Shown here: piece by piece, positions 57,920 through 64,000 of the stretch
Position numbering within the stretch: the stretch's first letter is position 1
How the letters are laid out: each line of letters starts with the position of its first letter
Assembly (NCBI GenBank): GCA_000799755.1
Contig: JUHI01000006.1
Coordinates: 248,001 to 312,000, forward strand
Reading direction: 5' to 3'
Origin: Martinezella tropici
GTDB lineage: Bacteria; Pseudomonadota; Alphaproteobacteria; Rhizobiales; Rhizobiaceae
DNA length: 64,000 nucleotides
Translations under genes and position numbers: made by a program
The notes under the pieces: generated by a model
Database searches by the model: none
Seen by the model: only the letters and a program-made list of their open reading frames with translations
Told to the model about the DNA's origin: nothing

Positions 57920-58023
57920 GCCTCAAACTCTATCCCGAGAACCAAATAAGGCGGCAACGACCCATCTGATCGGGAACGGCGGACGCTCTGGCGCGTTTTC
58001 CTGCTACTCAGTGGGATCGATCC

Positions 58024-60357
58024 ATGCCGTCACGCCAGAATTTTATAAGATCATTTCCATCAAACGCCCTTATCATTGTCATTGCCATCATCCTGTCCTC
58101 GTCGATTGCATCGTCCGCCTTCGCGGCTGAAGGGCAGAAAGCCAGCCATCCCTCCGAAGGGCTGTTCCTGATCCAGATCGTTCTGCTCGTCGTGTCGGGC
58201 AGGCTGCTCGGCGAATTCATGGTGCGCATCGGCCAGCCGTCGATCATGGGTCAGATCATTGCCGGCATCATGCTCGGCCCCTCCTTGTTCGGCCTGGCGT
58301 TTCCGCAGGCGCAGGCAAGCCTTTTCCCTTCCAACGAGGCGCAGAGGAGCATGGCCGATGCGGTCGGTCAGCTCGGCATCCTCTTTCTCCTGCTGCTCGC
58401 GGGCATGGAAACCGATCTGGGTCTAGCAAGACGGCTGCGCAAATCCGCCGCCGGCGTGTCGCTGGCGGGCATCGTCATCCCATTTGCGGCCGGCTTCGCC
58501 CTCGGCGAGTTCATACCGAGCGCCTTGCTTCCAGATCCTGAGAAGCGGCTGGTCACGTCCCTCTTTCTCGGCACCGCGCTCTCCATCTCATCGGTCAAGA
58601 TCGTCGCCTCCGTCGTCCGCGAGATGGACTTCATGCGGCGAAACATCGGCCAGCTGATCGTTGCCTCCGCCATCATCGACGATACCGTGGGCTGGGTCAT
58701 CATCGCCATAACCTTCGGCCTGGCCGAAAAAGGGACCGTAGATCTTGCGACGTTGTCGACAAGCGTCATCGGCACGCTCGCCTTCATGGCCGTCAGCTTC
58801 ACCGTCGGCCGCCGGATCGTCTTCGAGATCATCCGCTGGACCAACGACAATTTCCGTAGCGACCTGCCAGTGCTCAGTGCCATCATCGCGATCATGGGCA
58901 CGATGGCGATCATCACCAATCTCATCGGCGTCCATACCGTGCTCGGCGCTTTCGTAGCGGGCATTCTTGTCGGCGAATCGCCGATCCTGACGCGCCAGAT
59001 CGATGTGCAGCTTCGTGCGCTGACAACGGCGTTGTTCATGCCCGTCTTCTTCGGGCTCACCGGCCTGCAAACCGATCTGACCGTGCTTGTCGATCCCTCG
59101 ATATTGTTGCTGACGGCTGCCGTCGTCGTCATAGCGAGCATCGGCAAATTCGGCGGAGCTTTCGCCGCCGCCAAGATCAGCGGCTATACAAGATCGGAGG
59201 CTCTGGCGCTCGGCTGCGGCATGAACGCCAGAGGTTCGACCGAGGTTATCGTGGCGACCATAGGCCTGTCCGTCGGCGTGCTGGACGAGAAGCTTTTCTC
59301 CGTCATCGTCGCCATGGCCGTCATCACCACGATGGCGATGCCGCCGACGCTTCGCTGGGCGCTCGCCCGCCTGCCGTTGCGCGAGGAGGAACGCGACCGT
59401 CTCGAGCGCGAGGAGTTCGAAAACGAAAGCTTTCTCGGAAATTTCGAACGCATCCTGTTGACCGTCGACGCCTCGCGCAGCAGCCGCCTTGCGACCTGGA
59501 TCGCCGCCTTCTTCGCCGTGACGCGAAAGATGCCGGTTACCGTTCTCGACGTGCGGGAACAGCAAAGTGCAGAGAAGGAACCCGCGACGGCAAGCCCCAC
59601 CGCCCAACCTTCGCAACCGCCGGTCAAAACTATCGCTCAGGATCTACGCCAATGCGCAACGGATCTGCTGTCGTCGGCTTCGCCCGATGCCGACTTCGCC
59701 AGCGAAAGCGACATCCACATCACCGTGCGGGAGAGAAACGGCGAACTCGAAACCGTGCTCGGCGACATATCGAGCACCGGTCACGATCTCCTCTTTGCCG
59801 GGGTCGAACCATCCATGGGCGATGACGGTCGTTTCAGCGAAAATCTGCAAATCATCACATCCGCCTTCAAGGGCACCTCCGCCATCGTGACAGCACGCGG
59901 CCCGCTTCCAGATCGCCCTCAGGATCTGAGGATCTTGCTGCCCGTCAGCGGCACGGAGCGCTCCATCCGGGCCGCCGAATTCGGGCTCGCCATCGCCAAG
60001 GCGGCCGGAGCCCATTGTGCGCTGCTGCTGATCGTGGAGCCCCGGCAAGTCAGAGCTATTCCGCGTATCAGCGATCGCGGCAACGACCATCTCGATATTC
60101 TCAAAAAGGTTAGCGCAATCGCCGACTATTATGGCGTCGAAGTCGAAAAGGTGGTGCAGCAGGGGCCGTCACCGGAACTGTCGATCCTGCGCCATGCACG
60201 CGGCGGCAAATATAACCTGATCGTGCTCGGCGTCAGCAAGCGGGCGAGCGGCAGCCTCTCTTACGGCAGCGTGGCCGACACGCTGCTGCAGGCGGCCGAC
60301 AGATCCTGCATTTTCATCGAGACCGACCTCGCCGCCTCCCAGGCAATTCGTGAATAG
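58024..60357 (+). CDS. CPA2-family cation/proton antiporter with C-terminal stress-protein-like domains
   Basis: 777 residues. An N-terminal hydrophobic segment (ALIIVIAIILSSSIASSAFA) may be a signal or first helix. Residues 45-450 carry about 12 helices with GQPSIMGQIIAGIMLGPSLF, the paired aspartates of ASAIIDDTVGWVI (the ion-binding motif of CPA antiporters) and GMNARGSTEVIVATIGLSVG. The cytoplasmic tail of about 300 residues holds two UspA-like halves (ILLTVDASRSSRL and LRILLPVSGTERSIRAAEFG, with NLIVLGVSKRASG). It likely exchanges Na+ or K+ for H+. The tail may sense nucleotides or stress. Single gene after the pca terminator. Confidence 0.83.
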   Translation: MPSRQNFIRSFPSNALIIVIAIILSSSIASSAFAAEGQKASHPSEGLFLIQIVLLVVSGRLLGEFMVRIGQPSIMGQIIAGIMLGPSLFGLAFPQAQASLFPSNEAQRSMADAVGQLGILFLLLLAGMETDLGLARRLRKSAAGVSLAGIVIPFAAGFALGEFIPSALLPDPEKRLVTSLFLGTALSISSVKIVASVVREMDFMRRNIGQLIVASAIIDDTVGWVIIAITFGLAEKGTVDLATLSTSVIGTLAFMAVSFTVGRRIVFEIIRWTNDNFRSDLPVLSAIIAIMGTMAIITNLIGVHTVLGAFVAGILVGESPILTRQIDVQLRALTTALFMPVFFGLTGLQTDLTVLVDPSILLLTAAVVVIASIGKFGGAFAAAKISGYTRSEALALGCGMNARGSTEVIVATIGLSVGVLDEKLFSVIVAMAVITTMAMPPTLRWALARLPLREEERDRLEREEFENESFLGNFERILLTVDASRSSRLATWIAAFFAVTRKMPVTVLDVREQQSAEKEPATASPTAQPSQPPVKTIAQDLRQCATDLLSSASPDADFASESDIHITVRERNGELETVLGDISSTGHDLLFAGVEPSMGDDGRFSENLQIITSAFKGTSAIVTARGPLPDRPQDLRILLPVSGTERSIRAAEFGLAIAKAAGAHCALLLIVEPRQVRAIPRISDRGNDHLDILKKVSAIADYYGVEVEKVVQQGPSPELSILRHARGGKYNLIVLGVSKRASGSLSYGSVADTLLQAADRSCIFIETDLAASQAIRE

Positions 60358-60492
60358 GCAGGTCTGTCAGAACTGGATCAGCCACGAGATGGATCAACGG
60401 AATCAATAAAGGCATCAATGCTATTCATTTCTCCAATGCCGATCACTAAGCCATACTTACCAACAGTCAGTATGATTTGACCGAGCGCCCCG

Positions 60493-61686
60493 ATGTCAGA
60501 ACTTGCCCTTTCGCGTGACCATGAAGAAGCCGATACGCGGGAGGGATGGAAAGTCGTGGCCGCCACGCATGTGCTGACGGCCGTGACGTTCGGAGGCGCC
60601 TATTCCTTCTCCGCCACCCTACCGGGGCTCGCTGCAGAGTTCAGCGCCTCTCGCGGCGAGATCGCCCTCGTCTTCTCCATTTCCGCATTCCTCTTCTATT
60701 CCCTTGGCGCGATTGCCGGGCCGCTCGCCGATAGATGGTCGCCACGCAACCTGAATCTTCTGGGGCTCGCGGCCATGATCCTTGGCTACATCGGTGCCAG
60801 TCGGGCCGGATCACTCTTGTCGCTTTATATCTGGTACGGCTTCGGCGTCGGGTTCGGGATCGGGCTGTCTTACGTGCCGGCCCTTGGCGCTGTGCAATCC
60901 TGGTTTGTTCGCAAGCGAAGCCTGGCGTCAGGTATCGCCACGGCCGGGATCGGCCTTGGCACGCTGATCCTGCCTTTTGCCGTTGGGCAAGCCCTGCCAT
61001 CGATCGGCTGGCGGGGATGCTTCATCGCACTTGCATGCATCGTCGCGGGCTTTGGATTGCCCGCCGCAATGCTCATGCGGAAAAGGCGCGACAATAACCA
61101 GATATCCTCGAACAGCGGTGCAAATGCTTCCGTAATATGGCGGGACAGCCGGTTCTATCTTTTCTATCTCGTGCTCATTCTGTCGTCGTTTTGCACCTTT
61201 ATCCCTTATGTCCATATCGTTGCTGCTGCCCAGGACCTCGGTCTTTCCATTCAGGACGGAACCACTCTTGTCGGCCTTATCGGCGTCGGCAACGTCATCG
61301 GCCGGTTTTTCCTGGCTGGCCTTGGCGATCGCCTTGGGCGCCGCCGGCTGCTGGCATCACTGACATTCGCCGTCGCCGCCTCCTTTGCTCTGTGGGCAAC
61401 GGCATCGGGCATGGTCCAGCTGGCATTGTTCGCACTGACATTCGGTATGAGCTATGGCGGCTGTGTCGGCCTTTATCCCGCCGTCGCAGCCGATCTGTTC
61501 GGCACGCGCAATATCGGTGCTGTTATCGGCTATCTCTATACGGCGGTGGGTATTGCAGCCTTGATCGGCCCCACGGGCGCAGGCTTCATTTTCGACCACA
61601 CCGGCAGCTATTTTGGCCCGATAGTCGCAAGCGGCCTGGCCGCGCTCCTGGCAGGCTTCTTGGCACTGCGTCTTGGACCCAAATAG
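60493..61686 (+). CDS. MFS transporter, monocarboxylate/oxalate-formate type
   Basis: 397 residues with 12 predicted helices. The cytoplasmic loop between helices 2 and 3 reads GPLADRWSPRNLN, the MFS motif, repeated in the second half as LGDRLGRRRLL. SFSATLPGLAAEFSASRGEI and GIGLSYVPALGAVQSWFVRK point to the OFA/monocarboxylate branch. The solute cannot be fixed; an organic or aromatic acid is plausible given the pca neighbourhood, though the antiporter gene lies between. Confidence 0.8.
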   Translation: MSELALSRDHEEADTREGWKVVAATHVLTAVTFGGAYSFSATLPGLAAEFSASRGEIALVFSISAFLFYSLGAIAGPLADRWSPRNLNLLGLAAMILGYIGASRAGSLLSLYIWYGFGVGFGIGLSYVPALGAVQSWFVRKRSLASGIATAGIGLGTLILPFAVGQALPSIGWRGCFIALACIVAGFGLPAAMLMRKRRDNNQISSNSGANASVIWRDSRFYLFYLVLILSSFCTFIPYVHIVAAAQDLGLSIQDGTTLVGLIGVGNVIGRFFLAGLGDRLGRRRLLASLTFAVAASFALWATASGMVQLALFALTFGMSYGGCVGLYPAVAADLFGTRNIGAVIGYLYTAVGIAALIGPTGAGFIFDHTGSYFGPIVASGLAALLAGFLALRLGPK

Positions 61687-61729
61687 CGCAGATTGTCGAC
61701 CGCCAATTCTAAAGCAGAGATGCTGTCAC

Positions 61730-62122
61730 CTACAGCTGGGCTGCGATCGCCGCCTTGTCGACGACGGACCAGACATTGCGAATTCGCCTGTCCAGAAACT
61801 CGTAGAAGACGTTCTCAGTAAACCACACCTTCCTGCCGTTCACCGCCATGCCGAACAACATTCCCGTCGGCGTGCAATCAAAATGCAGGCGACTTGCCAC
61901 ATGCGGCGGTCCGCAGATCAGCAAAGCGATATTGAAATGGAGATCGGGAATGGCGCGAAAATCGCCTTCGAGCATGTCTCGATAGCCTGACAGCCCAACA
62001 TAGCCGCCATTGTAGTGCACGTCCTCGTGGACGAAGTTAGCGAGATTCGGCCAGTCCTGCGCGTTCAGGCAGGCAATATAGCCTCGATAAATCTCGACAA
62101 GATGGACGTCTGCCATTCTCAT
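61730..62122 (-). CDS. SnoaL-like / ester cyclase family protein
   Basis: 130 residues with the NTF2-like alpha+beta pattern: YRGYIACLNAQDWPNLANFV, GYRDMLEGDFRAIPDLHFNI and GRKVWFTENVFYEFLDRRI. The IPDLHF segment is typical of the SnoaL polyketide-cyclase-like family. It may be a small hydrolase or binding protein; no function can be named. It ends 43 bases from the convergent MFS gene and follows the GGDEF-EAL gene by 28 bases, so the two leftward genes may be co-transcribed. Confidence 0.7.
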   Translation of the reverse strand: MRMADVHLVEIYRGYIACLNAQDWPNLANFVHEDVHYNGGYVGLSGYRDMLEGDFRAIPDLHFNIALLICGPPHVASRLHFDCTPTGMLFGMAVNGRKVWFTENVFYEFLDRRIRNVWSVVDKAAIAAQL

Positions 62123-62150
62123 CGCCCTCGGCCTGGTGACGGTCAGTTCT

Positions 62151-64000
62151 TCAGGCTGACGCCTGCAGACGGCGGCGCCCCTGATGCATCATGGCAATCG
62201 GATGCTTGAGGGGCGGTGCCGGACGGCCGATATGGTACCCCTGAACGGCGTCGATGCCAAAGGACTTGACGAGGTCGAGCTGCTCTTCGTCCTCCACGCC
62301 CTCGACCAGGATGCGGTGCCCGCGATTGCGCACCAACCCGATGATATCCTCCAGAAGGACCTTCGCGCCATCGCTGTTTGCGGCATCATGTAGGAATGAT
62401 TTATCGATCTTGACGGTTTCGAATTCCATCAGGCGGAGCCATGACAGACCGGCAAAGCCTGTGCCGAAATCGTCCAGCCAGAATTTGATGCCGAGCTTCT
62501 TCAGATCCTGAATGCTGTCGAGAACATCGGGGCGTATCTCCATGTCGACACCCTCGGTGATCTCGAATGCGATCCTGTGGCCGGAAACGCCGGTTTCCGC
62601 CAGAATGGTGGCCACCTGCGCGGCGAAACCAGGTGCACGCAGCTGGATCGGGGAGACATTGATGCTGACCGTATCGACGATATCGCGGGTCAGCAGGTCG
62701 CAGCATGCTCTTCTGATCGCCCAATAGCCGAGCTCCATAATGGCGCCTGTACGCTCCGCGATCGGGATAAAGACTGCCGGTGAAGCATTCGACCCATCCA
62801 GCAATTGCAGACGCATCAGCGCCTCATAGGCGCCGATCTCTCCTGTCTGGAGATATAGGATCGGTTGATAGACCAGCGAGACGAGGTTTTGCTGGATGGC
62901 AATCTTCAGAATGGCAGCTATGTTTTCACTCGCATCGCCGCCAGGCAATTCGTTCGGATCGAAGATCCTTGCGCAGTTGCGGCCGCTGGCCTTTGCGGAA
63001 TAGAGAGCGCGGTCAGCTTCGTTGATCACGTTCTCCAACTTTGCGCCGGCGACATCTCTCGTAACGGTCGCTCCGACGCTCACCGTCACATGACGGAAAC
63101 CGTCGAGACGTTGCGCGTGGACGATATCGAGAGCCTCAATCCCCTGACAAATAGCTTCCGCCAGGGCCAGCGCATCCGAGCTGCATTCCAGATCGAGGAT
63201 GACGATGAACTCCTCGCCGCCGTAACGTCCGACAGTCGCCCCGAGAGGAGCGACGATGTTCGACAGGGCATTGGCGACCGTGACAAGGCAGTGGTCGCCC
63301 TCCTGATGACCGTAATAGTCATTATACTTCTTGAAGAAGTCGACATCGACCAGCAGGATGGCGAATGGTGCCCCCTGATCACGCCAGCGGTCCCAGAACT
63401 GCTTCAGCCTTATATCGGCAGCGCGTCTATTCTCCATGCCGGTGAGGGAATCCGTAATAGACAGCCGCAAAAGCGCCTCGCCGCGCTCCGTCGCCTGGCG
63501 CTGCTGCAATTCCGCTTCCCTGGCATTGAGGAAGACGTTGAAACGTTCCTTGTTCAGTTTCCAGTTCACATAGGACGTAAACACGAAGCAGCAGAGATAA
63601 AAGGTCGCAAAAGCCAGGCAATAGGCAGGACTGTAATGAAACTCCGCGAGCGACAGCAGGAACGAAGCAAGGATCAGGCCCGACGAGACGATCGCCAGGC
63701 CGAATTCGAGACTGAAGAATAGGTTAACGCCCATCATAAAGATGGCGCCGAAGGCAGCATAATAGGAGAATGCCTCGGCATTGGCAGTCTGCAATGCCGG
63801 AACCAGCCATACCACGTATCCGAGAACCACGGCTGTGGCGCAGGTCGCCTCAAGCTCGCCGGCGCGGCGTTGCCGCGTAAACTGGATTTCCAGGATCAGC
63901 AGCGAAAGACCGCCGATCAGAAAGCGCGCAGGGATCGTTATCTGCGAGACGTCGGGAATGAAGATCAGATCGGTGATCAGAAAGAGAACATAGACCGGCA
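62151..64000 (-). CDS. Membrane GGDEF-EAL protein (5' end outside window)
   Basis: The frame is open to base 64000, so the N-terminus is missing; at least 616 residues are in the window. The visible start has membrane helices (VYVLFLITDLIFIPDV, RFLIGGLSLLILEIQF, then YYAAFGAIFMMGVNLFFSL), a sensory membrane domain. The diguanylate cyclase domain has RYGGEEFIVIL, and the RxxD inhibitory site expected a few residues before it (VAPLGATVG) is absent. The EAL domain keeps YEALMRL, SINVSPIQL, EITEGVD, WLDDFGTGFAGL, KIDKSFL and EGVEDEEQL, so phosphodiesterase activity is likely. It controls c-di-GMP level; which activity dominates is unknown. Confidence 0.88.
   Translation of the reverse strand, partial: PVYVLFLITDLIFIPDVSQITIPARFLIGGLSLLILEIQFTRQRRAGELEATCATAVVLGYVVWLVPALQTANAEAFSYYAAFGAIFMMGVNLFFSLEFGLAIVSSGLILASFLLSLAEFHYSPAYCLAFATFYLCCFVFTSYVNWKLNKERFNVFLNAREAELQQRQATERGEALLRLSITDSLTGMENRRAADIRLKQFWDRWRDQGAPFAILLVDVDFFKKYNDYYGHQEGDHCLVTVANALSNIVAPLGATVGRYGGEEFIVILDLECSSDALALAEAICQGIEALDIVHAQRLDGFRHVTVSVGATVTRDVAGAKLENVINEADRALYSAKASGRNCARIFDPNELPGGDASENIAAILKIAIQQNLVSLVYQPILYLQTGEIGAYEALMRLQLLDGSNASPAVFIPIAERTGAIMELGYWAIRRACCDLLTRDIVDTVSINVSPIQLRAPGFAAQVATILAETGVSGHRIAFEITEGVDMEIRPDVLDSIQDLKKLGIKFWLDDFGTGFAGLSWLRLMEFETVKIDKSFLHDAANSDGAKVLLEDIIGLVRNRGHRILVEGVEDEEQLDLVKSFGIDAVQGYHIGRPAPPLKHPIAMMHQGRRRLQASA

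Noticed and set aside
58588..59616. A 342-codon frame antisense to the antiporter gene
   Set aside because: Shadow frame with skewed Arg/Asp/His content; the plus-strand product is a clear CPA2 antiporter.
1..64000. tRNA, rRNA, CRISPR arrays, insertion sequences, prophage or integrase genes
   Set aside because: None could be recognised by eye in either strand. Small RNAs cannot be excluded without a covariance search.

Overview
The window reads as a piece of a Rhizobiaceae genome (Rhizobium/Sinorhizobium type), probably from a large secondary replicon. The reasons are the high GC content, the gene order pcaDCHGB with a divergent pcaQ and nearby pobA-pobR and pcaR-pcaIJF, an agp-type alpha-galactoside cluster, and compound palindromic intergenic repeats of rhizobial style. 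The replicon assignment is inference; no rRNA, tRNA, replication gene, transposase, prophage or CRISPR was seen. Coding density is high, and the long antisense reading frames are shadows of real genes.

Left part (1-13.8 kb): an alpha-galactoside utilisation locus. A truncated family 2 glycoside hydrolase and an AraC regulator read leftward. Divergent from them is an operon with a GH4 enzyme, a periplasmic binding protein, two permeases, a fused double ATPase and a second GH4 enzyme, closed by a terminator. A FAH-family sugar-acid type enzyme and an exported beta-propeller protein follow.

13.9-27.7 kb, all leftward: a peptide/oligosaccharide-class ABC importer paralogous to the agp system, followed by six genes in close order: two MurG/GT28-like glycosyltransferases with a GT4 enzyme between them, a very unusual ABC protein with a degenerate and enlarged nucleotide-binding region, a cyclic-nucleotide-binding protein and a CYTH-domain protein. 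I do not recognise this six-gene group as a described system, and it is the main candidate for novelty.

27.8-37.7 kb: a signalling and surface-modification patchwork. It holds an adenylate-cyclase-like protein with a changed base-recognition lysine, a DUF3095 protein, two methyltransferases, a membrane adenylate cyclase with a haem-b-like anchor and a 2Fe-2S domain (CyaC type), a glycosyltransferase overlapping a polysaccharide-deacetylase-like gene, an MBL-fold hydrolase and a winged-helix regulator. Next come a fused hydantoinase/oxoprolinase (TTG start) and an alpha/beta hydrolase, to 42.5 kb.

42.6-57.9 kb: complete conversion of 4-hydroxybenzoate and protocatechuate to succinyl-CoA and acetyl-CoA. 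PobA makes protocatechuate; PcaHG, B, C and D open and process the ring to beta-ketoadipate; PcaIJ and PcaF finish. A five-gene Liv-type ABC importer lies directly downstream of pcaB and is probably the aromatic-acid uptake system. PcaQ, PobR and PcaR are present, and candidate operators are visible: a PcaQ box, a 16-bp-armed perfect dyad between pcaR and pcaI, and direct repeats between pobA and pobR.

Right end (58-64 kb): a CPA2 cation/proton antiporter with cytoplasmic stress-protein-like domains, an MFS transporter, a SnoaL-like protein and a membrane GGDEF-EAL protein that runs off the window edge.
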